A stretch of DNA of 64,000 bases from CAVROP01 sp050012175 (GCA_050012175.1 JBEKHR010000009.1:86045-150044); one strand, 5' to 3'; counted from the stretch's first letter, positions 32,098 to 40,919 are shown. The notes: generated from the sequence alone by a model not told the origin. A program made the numbers and translations.

Positions 32098-32415
32098 CTA
32101 ATAATCGCGCCTGCGGTATGAGCCATCCCGGCCGCCACCACCGCGTGGTCGCGAGAAGTCCGTGCGCTGGGGGCGAGCTTCGTTGACGGTCAAAGGACGG
32201 CCCTCGAGGGCCTGTCCGTTCAAGCCGGTGATCGCCTTTTGAAGGTCCTGGCCTTCGGCGAGCTCGACAAATCCGAATCCTCGCGGGGCGCCTGACAGCT
32301 TGTCGCGAATCACCACTGCCGAAGCCACTTGATAGCCCGCATTGGTCACAAAATCGGTGAGACTACCGTCGGTGGCGCTGTGGGGAAGATTACCTACGAA
32401 AAGTTTTGTTGCCAT
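32098..32415 (-). CDS. RRM-domain RNA-binding protein
   Basis: This 105-residue cytoplasmic protein has one RNA-recognition motif: RNP2 KLFVGNLP near the N-terminus and RNP1 RGFGFVEL near residue 48. A Gly/Arg-rich tail (RPRGGGGRDGSYRRRDY) follows. Such proteins occur in cyanobacteria and Acidobacteria and are often cold-induced RNA chaperones. The start is ATG 32415, set by GGAGG at 32421-32425. A GC hairpin (32432-32453, GGGCGG/CCGCCC) ends six bases before that ribosome-binding site and could modulate translation. Confidence 0.93.
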   Translation of the reverse strand: MATKLFVGNLPHSATDGSLTDFVTNAGYQVASAVVIRDKLSGAPRGFGFVELAEGQDLQKAITGLNGQALEGRPLTVNEARPQRTDFSRPRGGGGRDGSYRRRDY

Positions 32416-32543
32416 CTGTTCCTCCAAGTTGGGGCGGCCCTTGGGGTCCGCCCGGTTAACCTAACACTGATTCATTGAGATCTTTTCCTTAGGGGACTTG
32501 GTGCTTTCCGACTACAGCGTGCGTTCAACTGTTGTCAGCCACG

Positions 32544-32972
32544 CTACCACAAGTGTCTCGGCCCGGCGACCGACGACACGATGCTGTCCTCTTTCTTCTT
32601 TGCCTGCGGCTTACGCGGGTAGTGCCGTTCCAGGTATTCCCGGATGTCATGCTCCCCGATACTCAGACGGGCCTCAGTGGGAGATTCGAGCGTTTCCCCT
32701 CCTAGTTCCTTCGCCAACCGCGCAAAGCATATGCCTGGGCCATCCTGGAGTTTCAGGCAATCCGGGCGAAACGCTTCGAATTGAACGTTGACCGTGAAAT
32801 CGCGTGCCTCATGGGGCGTGTCAATCACGTGAAAAGTATAGATTCGAGAACTGGCTGCGCTGTCGAAACCGACATATTGGATATACATTTCAAAATCCTC
32901 ATATTGGCCCTGCGAGCGCTGGTCATACTTAACAACGCTGGCAGCGCCGATCCGCTCAACCGTCAACGGCAA
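32544..32972 (-). CDS. Hypothetical protein (about 142 aa)
   Basis: This frame reads like a real protein (evenly mixed strands and helices: YEDFEMYIQYVGFDSAASSR, IYTFHVIDTPHEARDF) but I recognise no family. It has no signal peptide or membrane segment, and the C-terminus is basic (YPRKPQAKKKED). The first available start is a TTG at 32972 with only a weak ribosome-binding site, so the N-terminus may be wrong or the gene may be a remnant. Confidence 0.5.
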   Translation of the reverse strand: MPLTVERIGAASVVKYDQRSQGQYEDFEMYIQYVGFDSAASSRIYTFHVIDTPHEARDFTVNVQFEAFRPDCLKLQDGPGICFARLAKELGGETLESPTEARLSIGEHDIREYLERHYPRKPQAKKKEDSIVSSVAGPRHLW

Positions 32973-33246
32973 GATCCTGGCTCTTCTTCTCCGGGACCCA
33001 GCACTGGTCGTGTTTGATTTCTTGTTTCCAGGGCCTTTCGCGCTTCTCGAGTTTGCTTCTGCCGGAGAATCTTTTGCCGGCGTTCCCGACCAAACCTGGA
33101 TTTGTCACCATTTCTTTCCGACATAATTCCCTCTCTTGTGAGCCCTCTGCTTTGGTTTCAGACGCATAACCCAATAATGTCGTTTCGTCTTCGCCGAACT
33201 GGAGAGCAGACCTGGCCGCTCCCACCGATCCAGGTGCCTCGTTGTT

Positions 33247-33567
33247 TCAGGCTGTTGCGCGAGCGACGATCATGTGGAAGGTCGAGTTGGCAACCTCATA
33301 AGTTTGAATATGAAGAGCCCCTTCAAGCACTTTTGCCAAAGCCTTCAGCACTTCCGGATAGGTTGCGCGGTTATATGCTTCCGCGTCCTCTTTCCGATCC
33401 CACAAACTAATTGCAACGGCTCCCCCTCCCTCGGAGGCTATCAAGGTGATTTCGCCTTGAAAACCTTTCTGTTTTCGAAGCACTGGAATGATTTCCTTCT
33501 CCATCGTCCGGCTAAACTCCCCAACGCCATTTGGCTTCAAATGCAGGGATATATGTCGAGCGAACAT
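33247..33567 (-). CDS. ABM-type dimeric alpha/beta-barrel protein
   Basis: This 106-residue protein resembles antibiotic-biosynthesis-monooxygenase domains (dimeric alpha+beta barrel): an opening strand FARHISLHLKPN, helix FSRTMEKEIIPVLRKQ, GFQGEITLIA, then SLWDRKEDAEAYNR and a final strand (HIQTYEV). Such small proteins act as monooxygenases, isomerases or stress-related barrel proteins. GAGGAGG lies about 6 nt before the ATG at 33567. It stands alone. Confidence 0.7.
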   Translation of the reverse strand: MFARHISLHLKPNGVGEFSRTMEKEIIPVLRKQKGFQGEITLIASEGGGAVAISLWDRKEDAEAYNRATYPEVLKALAKVLEGALHIQTYEVANSTFHMIVARATA

Positions 33568-33689
33568 GGCAACCTCCTCGGCTGTCTTCTAAGAGGTAAG
33601 GCCGCAGATAACCCGACTTAGTTCAGGAGACCTGGAGAGTGTCTAGGAGAGGCCCATCTCATTAACCATACTGATTGAATTAACTTTAC

Positions 33690-33731
33690 TTGTCAAGCTC
33701 ATTATGCGAGATTCTAACTTAAGAGGGTTAG
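33690..33731 (+). promoter_or_regulatory. Promoter and likely operator of the XRE gene at 33.8 kb
   Basis: TTGTCA (33690-33695) and TCTAAC (33713-33718) have a 17-bp spacer. The inverted repeat CTAAC...GTTAG (33714-33718 and 33727-33731) overlaps the -10 box, a position suited to autorepression. Confidence 0.45.
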
Positions 33732-33767
33732 GTGAACTACGTTTAGTTAATCTTGGGGAGGGATCCC

Positions 33768-34634
33768 ATGGACCTACCTTTAGTTATCAGGCAACGACTC
33801 GAACAACTAGGACATGAACAGAGAGACTTGGCGGTTGCTGCCCAGGTCACGGAGTCCTACATATCGCAGTTGCTTACCCGGAGGAAAGCGCCACCCGCAC
33901 CTGAGCGGACAGATATCTATGGGAAGATTGAGGAATTCTTGAAGTTCCGAAGCGGGGAGCTTACAAAGCTGGCTGAGCAACAGCGCCACGAAGCGCTAAA
34001 ACGAAAATTGGCAGACCCACCCGTGCCGTTGTTTAAAGAGGTTCGAGAGTTGGTGCTTAGAAAATGCAAACCGGACAAACAGAAACAAATTGCGGCGATT
34101 TTCGAGAAGCAGCCCTTCGGTGAACTCGAACTCCTGGTCACGCAGAAGCTTTTGGATGTGGTCAAGAAAGTCGCCAGACGAGAACTGGAAAGTGAAAACT
34201 GGCTCCGCTTGGTGGCCAAGCTTAGCAACCGGAGCTACGAAGAGATGCGGGTGGGGATTCTCGAGTTCCTGGATACAGACATCTTCAATGTGTCGATTGA
34301 GAACTGCGTCTCCTTTTTGGACCCGCTGATCGAATTCTGGGATATCGACCTCGCGACTTTCGGTTTGGAAATCGTGTTAAACCGCAGAGTGGCCCCTGGG
34401 CACCCTAAGAGGTTTGAGTTCGTGGAAAAGGATTTCGAACCGTCCTTGGAGGAAGAGCCGGGGCTCACAGAATTTCTTCAGGATGCTTCCCTCAGCGGCG
34501 GCGCCACCGAGGATGAGATCGCTTTTCTGAAGAAGCTGCGATTCAAGGAAAGACGGCCTACCGCACTCTATTATTACCGGGAGTTGCAAAACCTGAGAGA
34601 CCCTCTTCATTTCCGCACCGCGAAAGCCGCTTAG
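33768..34634 (+). CDS. XRE-type regulator, 288 aa
   Basis: The N-terminal 60 residues contain an HTH of lambda-repressor type (LVIRQRLEQLGHEQRDLAVA, then VTESYISQLLTRRKAPP). The remaining 220 residues are helical and highly charged, with no family I recognise; there is no peptidase or TPR signature. The ATG at 33768 follows GGGGAGGG by about five bases, which rejects the TTG at 33753. Base composition is less GC-rich than the neighbours, suggesting transfer. It has its own promoter with an overlapping inverted repeat. Confidence 0.75.
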   Translation: MDLPLVIRQRLEQLGHEQRDLAVAAQVTESYISQLLTRRKAPPAPERTDIYGKIEEFLKFRSGELTKLAEQQRHEALKRKLADPPVPLFKEVRELVLRKCKPDKQKQIAAIFEKQPFGELELLVTQKLLDVVKKVARRELESENWLRLVAKLSNRSYEEMRVGILEFLDTDIFNVSIENCVSFLDPLIEFWDIDLATFGLEIVLNRRVAPGHPKRFEFVEKDFEPSLEEEPGLTEFLQDASLSGGATEDEIAFLKKLRFKERRPTALYYYRELQNLRDPLHFRTAKAA

Positions 34635-34713
34635 GACGTATACACCACCCGCGTAGGGCGTACTAAAGCGCGGAAAAGCCGGCCCTCTTCATTGTGAGGA
34701 CAGGAAAATAAAC

Positions 34714-34742
34714 CTGACCAACATGGTCAGATTGGCTATAAT
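34714..34742 (+). promoter_or_regulatory. Promoter/operator of Phd-type antitoxin
   Basis: A -35-like CTGACC and a perfect TATAAT (34737-34742) are 17 bp apart. The perfect dyad CTGACCA-ACA-TGGTCAG (34714-34730) fills the spacer, as expected for antitoxin autorepression. The start codon follows the -10 box by 6 bp, implying a leaderless mRNA. Confidence 0.6.
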
Positions 34743-34748
34743 CGTCTT

Positions 34749-35057
34749 ATGAAAACCGTGAATATCAGCAACCTGAAAGCGCAACTCAGCGCCCATAGCC
34801 AGCTCGTGCGTGAGGGCGAAGAGGTGCTTGTTTGCGACCGCAACAAGCCCGTGGCGCGAATCGTGCCGTGCCGTTTGGAAGGACATCCCGTGCAGGAGCA
34901 GCGGCTGATTGCCCGCGGCGTTCTCACGCCCCCCTTGAAGAAACGGCCTGCCAGGGTGTCATGGCCGGAACCGCCGGGGAATGTTTCCGATGAGGTCATG
35001 GAGCAGCTATGGCGGGAAGAACGCGAAAGCCGGCGTAGCGCAGACCTCCGCCTTTGA
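34749..35057 (+). CDS. Phd/YefM-family antitoxin, orphan, tail in REP DNA
   Basis: This 102-residue antitoxin begins with the Phd/YefM DNA-binding fold (MKTVNISNLKAQLSAHSQLV, then VLVCDRNKPVARIVP). Its C-terminal toxin-binding part has EEVMEQLWREERE-type charge. The last residues (SADLRL) are encoded by the first REP hairpin (35040-35064). No toxin gene follows; REP DNA and a RAYT gene occupy the place where a vapC or relE gene would be. It probably represses itself through the dyad in its promoter. The toxin was lost or never present. Confidence 0.75.
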   Translation: MKTVNISNLKAQLSAHSQLVREGEEVLVCDRNKPVARIVPCRLEGHPVQEQRLIARGVLTPPLKKRPARVSWPEPPGNVSDEVMEQLWREERESRRSADLRL

Positions 35058-35064
35058 GGTCTGC
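35040..35064. repeat. REP hairpin 1
   Basis: GCAGACCTC-N7-GAGGTCTGC. It overlaps the 3' end of the Phd-type antitoxin gene. Confidence 0.85.
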
Positions 35065-35145
35065 GGCCCTTCTTGCGGAAAAACCACAAATCTCAACGAC
35101 AGGGGGCTGCCCTCGGATTCGGAAGCGTGCATCTGAGGAAGAACC

Positions 35146-35170
35146 GCAGACCCCAAAACCGGGGGTCTGC
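35146..35170. repeat. REP hairpin 2
   Basis: GCAGACCCC / GGGGTCTGC, separated from hairpin 1 by a conserved spacer (CCTCGGATTCGGAAGCGT, then ATCTGAGGAAG). The pair forms a BIME-like unit upstream of the RAYT gene. Confidence 0.85.
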
Positions 35171-35217
35171 GCCACACTTGACTGGTGATCCTGCCGACAG
35201 TGCTGTATTCTAGCGGC

Positions 35218-35739
35218 ATGTCGCGCCTGCCTCGCCCTTTTCTTTCCGATCGGTTCTTTTTCATCACGGTGCGCCTACTCGAGCGGCGCCGCCAACTAGA
35301 TGACGCAGACTTCGAGCGTCTGGCGCTCGCCATCCGCAGGACGCGAGTGGCTCATCCCTTCTTCCTGACAGCTTGGGTGTTTCTTCCCGATCACTGGCAT
35401 GCGATCTGCGCCCCGCAATATCCGCTAACCATTTCCGAGGTGATGAAATCCATCAAGAATAGCTCGACGACACTCATTAACAGTAGGCGCGCGGCGTCAG
35501 GGGAGTTGTGGCAGGGTCGGTTTTTTGATCGTGCGCTGCGAACCGTGAAGGAATACAACGAAAAGGTAGAGTACATTCACCTGAATCCAGTGAAGGCAGG
35601 GCTGGCCGCTCGCGCTCAGAACTGGCGATGGTCCAGCGTGAACGAGTATTCCGGGATGACTGCGGCGGAACAAATGCGCCGCTGCGGGTTAATTATCGAC
35701 CGGGTAAGTCTTCCCTTGGATTCGAAAGCGCGAATCTGA
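35218..35739 (+). CDS. REP-associated tyrosine transposase (RAYT, Y1/HUH)
   Basis: This 173-residue single-strand transposase of the Y1 family has the HxH metal site FLPDHWHAI (H59, H61). The C-terminal motif YIHLNPVKAGL carries the likely nucleophile tyrosine at about 119. Other RAYT hallmarks are RFFFITVR near the start and GELWQGRFFDR in the middle. It should bind and cleave REP hairpins, and REPs flank it on both sides. I choose ATG 35218 over GTG 35185 because the family begins at MSRLPR. The final residues (PLDSKARI) are encoded by the conserved REP spacer, so the gene and its repeats are fused. Confidence 0.9.
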   Translation: MSRLPRPFLSDRFFFITVRLLERRRQLDDADFERLALAIRRTRVAHPFFLTAWVFLPDHWHAICAPQYPLTISEVMKSIKNSSTTLINSRRAASGELWQGRFFDRALRTVKEYNEKVEYIHLNPVKAGLAARAQNWRWSSVNEYSGMTAAEQMRRCGLIIDRVSLPLDSKARI

Positions 35740-35747
35740 GGGGGTAG

Positions 35748-35774
35748 CGCGGACCCCCGTCTTTGGGGTCCGCG
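35748..35774. repeat. REP hairpin 3
   Basis: CGCGGACCCC / GGGGTCCGCG, eight bp after the RAYT stop codon. Confidence 0.85.
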
Positions 35775-35854
35775 GTTCTTCAGTAGGAAAAACCCCAAAT
35801 CCCAAAAACAGGGGTCTCCCCTCGGATTCGGAAGCGTCAATCTAAGGAAGAACC

Positions 35855-35879
35855 GCAGACCGCAAAGACGGCGGTCTGC
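35855..35879. repeat. REP hairpin 4
   Basis: GCAGACCGC / GCGGTCTGC, preceded by the same spacer sequence (CTCGGATTCGGAAGCGT) as hairpin 2. Confidence 0.85.
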
Positions 35880-35973
35880 GCTACGCACTCCCACCACCTT
35901 CAAAATCCTGTCCTTTCGGCGGTTTTCTGGCGTATTTTATAAACGCATCACTTCACTTTTTTAAGGGAGCGAG

Positions 35974-37170
35974 ATGGCGATGAAAGCGTTGTTCTTTGAA
36001 GGCATTCATGAAGATGCAGTCGCAACATTCTCCCGCGCTGGCTATGATGTCAGGACCCTGCCCGGAAGCCCGGATGCAGCCGTACTCGTTCAGGAAATCC
36101 GAAATGTTGCCGTGCTTGGAATCCGGTCCAAGACGAGAATCACCAAGTCTGTTCTTGAATCTGCTCCCGAGCTACTTGTGGTAGGCGCCTATTGTATCGG
36201 AGTCGAGCAAATTGACTGCGCCAGTTGCACCGAACAGGGCATCGCAGTGTTCAATGATCCCCACAGTAACACCCGTTCCGTGGCAGAGCTCGCCTTGGGG
36301 GAAATCATCATGTTGGTGCGGCGGGTTTTTCACAGCAGCTTCGCTCTCCACCGCGGCGCTTGGCACAAAAGCGCGAAAGGTTGCCATGAAGTTCGTGGCT
36401 TGACACTCGGCATCGTGGGCTACGGTAAGATTGGCTCTCAACTTTCTGAATTAGCAGAGGCTATTGGGATGAAAGTGGTCTTCTGCGATGTGGCGGAGGT
36501 TCTGGCGCGAGGGAACGCAAAGAACTGCGCGTTTTCGGAGCTGCTTCAAACAGCGGATGTGGTTTCCCTTCACGTTGACGGCAAACCCCAAAACAGGAAT
36601 TTCTTTGGCGAAGAAGAGTTCCGGATGATGAAAAGGGGATCGGTTTTCCTCAACTTGAGTCGAGGTTTCGTGGTTAATCATGAAGCGCTGGCAGAAAACC
36701 TGAAGAGCGGTAAGCTGAGCGGGGCGGCCATTGATGTTTTCCCCGAAGAGCCGGGCAGCGGGGGACTTTTTTCCAACTCACTCCAGAACCTTCCCAACGT
36801 CATTCTGACGCCACATATCGGAGGAAGTACCGAAGAAGCTCAGCAAAGCATTGGACAATTCGTTTCGGCGCAGATGTGCCGTTACTTACAAACCGGCGAC
36901 ACCAGGCTCAGCGTGAATCTGCCCCACTGCCAACTCGAGAGCGCGCCCCGAAATCACAGGCTGGTACACATTCATAGGAACATTCCCGGAATGTTGCTGG
37001 CCATAAACCGGGTGTTCGCGGAACGAGGCATCAATGTGGAACGACAAGTCTATGACACCAAGGGGACGGTCGGGTATGCCATTCTGGACATCAATCATGA
37101 CTGGGACGACGGTCTCATCGCCGCGTTGCGAACAATACCTAACACCATCAGATTCAGGGTCCTTTACTAG
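35974..37170 (+). CDS. serA: D-3-phosphoglycerate dehydrogenase with ACT domain
   Basis: This 398-residue enzyme oxidises 3-phosphoglycerate in the first step of serine synthesis. The NAD-binding motif is GIVGYGKIGS (146-155). The catalytic set is R230 (LSRGFVV), E259 (FPEEP) and H281 (TPHIGGS). A C-terminal ACT domain (about 325-398, MLLAINRVFAERGINVERQV) should give serine feedback. AAGGGAG lies five bases before the ATG at 35974. Substrate is inferred: related 2-hydroxyacid dehydrogenases share the fold, but the ACT domain and length favour SerA of the short E. coli type. Confidence 0.9.
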   Translation: MAMKALFFEGIHEDAVATFSRAGYDVRTLPGSPDAAVLVQEIRNVAVLGIRSKTRITKSVLESAPELLVVGAYCIGVEQIDCASCTEQGIAVFNDPHSNTRSVAELALGEIIMLVRRVFHSSFALHRGAWHKSAKGCHEVRGLTLGIVGYGKIGSQLSELAEAIGMKVVFCDVAEVLARGNAKNCAFSELLQTADVVSLHVDGKPQNRNFFGEEEFRMMKRGSVFLNLSRGFVVNHEALAENLKSGKLSGAAIDVFPEEPGSGGLFSNSLQNLPNVILTPHIGGSTEEAQQSIGQFVSAQMCRYLQTGDTRLSVNLPHCQLESAPRNHRLVHIHRNIPGMLLAINRVFAERGINVERQVYDTKGTVGYAILDINHDWDDGLIAALRTIPNTIRFRVLY

Positions 37171-37350
37171 TTGAGACCTACCCGAGCCTGCCACACATGG
37201 TCCACTCAAGGACACTTATAGAGCATCATTCTCTGGAACTGCGCCGGCGCTTCGTTTCCCGCTCCTCCATTCAGGCTGGCTTGACCGTGAAGAAAGAGGA
37301 CTCCCCAAGACGCAGGCTCGTACGGGGTCGTTGCCTGGGGTGCAGTTCCC

Positions 37351-40308
37351 TCACATCAAACGCTTGAGGGCGGCGCGGGCTTCCGCGATCTGGGGCAGCT
37401 TCGCGGTAGAGTTCTCGAAGTGGCTCAGGAATTCCTGGTAGGCATTGATAGCTTCGGCTTTCTTACCGGCCTGCTCCAGGATTCCTCCCTGGTAGAACTG
37501 TGCCAGGATCGAGGAAAGCAGATCGTTCGAGGCGATCACAGAGGAATTAACCCAAAATCTGGCTACCTTAAGGGTCAATTGCAGGTGACGTTCCGCTTCG
37601 GTGAAGTTTCCCGTCTCGAAAAAGGCGCGGCCGACTTCGTAATTGATTCGGCGGCGGAACGATGGATGAATGTTTGCCGAATCCCTCGTCACCTGCTGCC
37701 ACCTCCCAGAGTAAGCTGCGGCGAGCAAGCGGTAAAACTCGATCGTCCGCTCGAGCATGTAGTCACCGACCAGGGGACCGCAGGAAGCGCGCAGAGCGGC
37801 GAATTCCTTTTCGGCCGCCAGGTCCTTTTTGAGCACCAGGTCCGCCAAGGCACGCAGGCCGACGGCCCCAGGCACCGCGTGGCGGCCTGCCAGTTCGAGA
37901 ACCGCTTGCGGGTTTCCCTGGGCCAACTGAATGCGGGCCGCTTTGAGCAGGGGACGATCTGCGCTCAGCGGGAGTTGCTTTGCGCAGAGTCGCGCGGCCT
38001 CCTCGTAGCGGCTCACGGCCGGCTCCAGCCGGCCCCGGCCAACTTCGATGTCACCAAGGATACCCGCCATCTCTGCTTGGCCGGCGCCGCTGGTTCGCGA
38101 ATAAGCCGCTTGGGCGCTTGCCTCAGCCAGCGAGTACTTCTTCTGCTGTAGATAGACGAGGGCGATCTTGTCGGCCGAGCCCATCGACCAGGCGGGGTTC
38201 AACTGGGCATTCTTGCGATACTGCGCGAGTGCTTCGTCGTAGCGCTCATTGATGGTCAGCACGTCACCCCGGTCGTCGATGGGGTTGGGGTCGTTCGGCG
38301 GGAGCAGCGAAGCGTAGCGGTCAACCGCGGCTAGGGCGCGCGTCAGATCGCCCTTCCAGGCGTACCCGTAGGCGAGCATGCTATAGAGCAACGGCTGCCG
38401 CTCATCCACGCGCAAGGCTTCGTCATAGACGGGTATCGCTTCCGCCGGTCCCAAGGCGAAAAAGCGGAGGTCCCCTAGAAGTACACGGGGTTGAATCTCC
38501 CGAGGGAACTCGCGCACCGCCGTTTGCAGAAGTTGCCCCGCCTCGTCGATCCGGCCATCAAACTCCAGTTGCCCGGCCTGGATGAGGAGCTTCTGCTGCC
38601 GGGGAAGTGAAGTGCGCTCGGCGAGTTGCGCGGCGCGCGCCATGGCCTGTCGTCCGGCCGGTAGGTCGTCGATGAAAAGCACATTGGCGAGTTGGGCATA
38701 AGCCATCGCGAATTGGGGGTCAAGTTCGGAAGCGTGGCGGAAGGCCGCTTCCGCTTCCTCGATCAGGAACCGGTCAAGATAGCTGAGGCCCTGCTCGTAG
38801 GCGCGCAGGGCTTCGAGATTAGAGGTGAGGCTGGAGGCGACGTTGAGCTCCGCAGCGGCTTCGCCGGGGGCCAACCGGTTGAGGATCCCAACGGTCGCTT
38901 GGTCAACCATCCCGAAAACCGCCTGGGCGTCGTCGCCCTCGACCTTGTCGGCGAACACCACGCGTCCGGTCGAGGTTTCCTGGACCCGCAAATCCAGGCG
39001 GAGGCGCGACCCCACCTTGAGCAAGGCGCCGCTCAGGAACAGGTCGGCTTGCGCTTCCTTGGCGACTTCCTGGGCTTCGCCGGGCGGCAGCGTGCCTTGG
39101 CCCTTTGTCCGGCGGTTGATCAGGCCGCGTACTCGCTCGGTGGAAATGACATCAAGGGATTTCGCCTGCGCTAAGTTCGTGGTCAGCAGTTCAGCGACCC
39201 CGCGATCCAACCACCCGAGCGACTGATCCGCTGAAAGGTTTTCGATCTGCACGACGGCCAGGGCCTTTGGGACGCCAGGAGGACGCGATCTGCCGGGAAA
39301 AACAGGCGCCCATTTCCAGATCAACAGACCGCTCAGGAGGGCCGCCGCCATCAGCCCGAAAGCTAAGGGCCACCGTTTGCGCGAGGGCACTGGGCGCACC
39401 GCGCCTGCGGTCTCGACGGCAGCGGAACGCCCGGAATCCGTATCGCGTTTCAGTCGCTTGAGGTCGGAACCCACATCAGCCGCACTCTGGTAACGCAGCT
39501 CGCGGTCTTTCTCCAGCGCCTTGTTGATGATCCGCTCGAATTCTGCCGGACAGTCTGGATTCACACGAACCGGAGATACCGGGGCCTTGTGCAAGATGGC
39601 GTTGAAAATCGCTGCCGAGGTAGTCCCCGAAAAGGCTTGGTGGCCGGTAGCCATCTCGTAAAGCACCACGCCCAAACTGAAAAGATCCGTGCGCGCGTCG
39701 AGTTCCTGGCCGAGCGCCTGCTCGGGCGACATGTAGGCGATGGTCCCCATGGCCACGCCCGGGCTCGTCAAGAACTCCTTGGCCGTTGCAGTAGGCAGAG
39801 CCGAAACCCCAAGCTCCCCAGCCAGCCGCTGCCGGGCTGGCGCCAGCTTCGCCAAACCGAAGTCCAAAATCTTGGCCTGCCCCCGCGTGGTGATGAAAAT
39901 GTTGGCAGGCTTGATGTCGCGATGGACGATGCCTTTCTGATGCGCGGCATCCAAGGCCTCGGCGACCTGGATGGCAAGCTCCAGCATCTTTTCGACTTCC
40001 AGCGGCTCGCCTTGGATGCGATGCTTGAGCGTCTCGCCCTCCAGATACTCCATCGCAAGAAACGGTTGGCCCTCGTGCTCGTCGATATCGTAAATGGTGC
40101 AAATGTTGGGGTGATTGAGCGCGCTGGCGGCCTGCGCCTCACGGTGGAAACGCTCCAAGGCTTGGCGGTCTGTGGCAAGCTGTTCTGGAAGGAACTTCAG
40201 CGCCACGGGGCGATGGAGCTTGGTGTCTTCGGCCTTGTACACCACACCCATACCGCCACCCCCGAGTTTATCGAGGATCCTGTAGTGGGAAATGGTCTTG
40301 CCCAACAT
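37351..40308 (-). CDS. Transmembrane Ser/Thr protein kinase with TPR-type receptor domain
   Basis: This 985-residue PknB-type kinase has its catalytic domain at about residues 8-285: glycine loop LGGGGMG (15-21), K38, E57, catalytic HRDIKPAN (129-136), DFG (149-151) and MSPEQ. One transmembrane helix follows (about 313-332). The extracytoplasmic part starts with a TolB/adenylate-cyclase-associated-like segment (LAVVQIENLSADQSLGWLDR) that resembles the N-terminal domain of integral-membrane CadC-like sensors. About 500 residues of TPR repeats complete the chain. This architecture is common in Acidobacteriota. It probably senses a protein or ligand outside and phosphorylates cytoplasmic targets. 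It is divergent from a small unknown gene. Confidence 0.92.
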   Translation of the reverse strand: MLGKTISHYRILDKLGGGGMGVVYKAEDTKLHRPVALKFLPEQLATDRQALERFHREAQAASALNHPNICTIYDIDEHEGQPFLAMEYLEGETLKHRIQGEPLEVEKMLELAIQVAEALDAAHQKGIVHRDIKPANIFITTRGQAKILDFGLAKLAPARQRLAGELGVSALPTATAKEFLTSPGVAMGTIAYMSPEQALGQELDARTDLFSLGVVLYEMATGHQAFSGTTSAAIFNAILHKAPVSPVRVNPDCPAEFERIINKALEKDRELRYQSAADVGSDLKRLKRDTDSGRSAAVETAGAVRPVPSRKRWPLAFGLMAAALLSGLLIWKWAPVFPGRSRPPGVPKALAVVQIENLSADQSLGWLDRGVAELLTTNLAQAKSLDVISTERVRGLINRRTKGQGTLPPGEAQEVAKEAQADLFLSGALLKVGSRLRLDLRVQETSTGRVVFADKVEGDDAQAVFGMVDQATVGILNRLAPGEAAAELNVASSLTSNLEALRAYEQGLSYLDRFLIEEAEAAFRHASELDPQFAMAYAQLANVLFIDDLPAGRQAMARAAQLAERTSLPRQQKLLIQAGQLEFDGRIDEAGQLLQTAVREFPREIQPRVLLGDLRFFALGPAEAIPVYDEALRVDERQPLLYSMLAYGYAWKGDLTRALAAVDRYASLLPPNDPNPIDDRGDVLTINERYDEALAQYRKNAQLNPAWSMGSADKIALVYLQQKKYSLAEASAQAAYSRTSGAGQAEMAGILGDIEVGRGRLEPAVSRYEEAARLCAKQLPLSADRPLLKAARIQLAQGNPQAVLELAGRHAVPGAVGLRALADLVLKKDLAAEKEFAALRASCGPLVGDYMLERTIEFYRLLAAAYSGRWQQVTRDSANIHPSFRRRINYEVGRAFFETGNFTEAERHLQLTLKVARFWVNSSVIASNDLLSSILAQFYQGGILEQAGKKAEAINAYQEFLSHFENSTAKLPQIAEARAALKRLM

Positions 40309-40439
40309 GGGCGTTGGCTCGCTTCCGGGAAGAACAGGACTAGATTACACCTATTTGCTCGAATAATGAAGCCCGCGATTCAAATGCCAATGCGGTAAGC
40401 GGACACCAAGGCGAGATACATCTACGTGTGATGACAGAA

Positions 40440-40445
40440 TATAAT
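40440..40445 (+). promoter_or_regulatory. Possible -10 box of the 97-aa gene
   Basis: TATAAT 67 bp before the start codon; the -35 region (TACATC at 17-bp spacing) is weak. Confidence 0.3.
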
Positions 40446-40511
40446 GATGGTTGTTCTCTTAAGCGCCCCTCGGCGCCTGGCTCGAAATGCTCGTTGAGTA
40501 GGGGAAAAAAC

Positions 40512-40805
40512 ATGGCAAAAAAGAATTTTTCTCTTGTGGCTAGAATTAGTACAGATAATCCCACAGCAATTAATATAGTTCTAAGGAAGGTCGTTCCTCA
40601 GGGTGTCATCGAAGAGACAGAAGACCATGAATTTCTCGTTAAGGCAGAGTTCATTGGAGAGAATGCGCGGGAGCTTAATCGCTCCTTGCTATCGGAGTTG
40701 CGCAGGGTAGAGAAGAAAACCAGGCTTCGCGCGGAATGGACCTCAGGCAATACAACGGAAAGATTTTTTGATTACGTGCCAAAAGCTAAAACCACAGCGA
40801 AATGA
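40512..40805 (+). CDS. Hypothetical protein (97 aa), low-GC
   Basis: The ATG at 40512 follows GGGGAA by about six bases. The product has no membrane segment or signal peptide and mixes strands and charged helices (NFSLVARISTDNPTAINIVL, ELNRSLLSELRRVEKKTRLR). I recognise no family. Codons are clearly richer in A and T than in the genes on either side, which suggests recent acquisition. It is transcribed away from the Ser/Thr kinase. Confidence 0.6.
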   Translation: MAKKNFSLVARISTDNPTAINIVLRKVVPQGVIEETEDHEFLVKAEFIGENARELNRSLLSELRRVEKKTRLRAEWTSGNTTERFFDYVPKAKTTAK

Positions 40806-40919
40806 AACCGGCAGGCGTGCAGGTTGCCGCCGCATGCCAGAATGCGCAGAACCAGCAGGTCCAGCTTGCCGAGCAACCGCCATAAAGAACCGCAGGGTAC
40901 TGGGCGTTATGGGATTACT

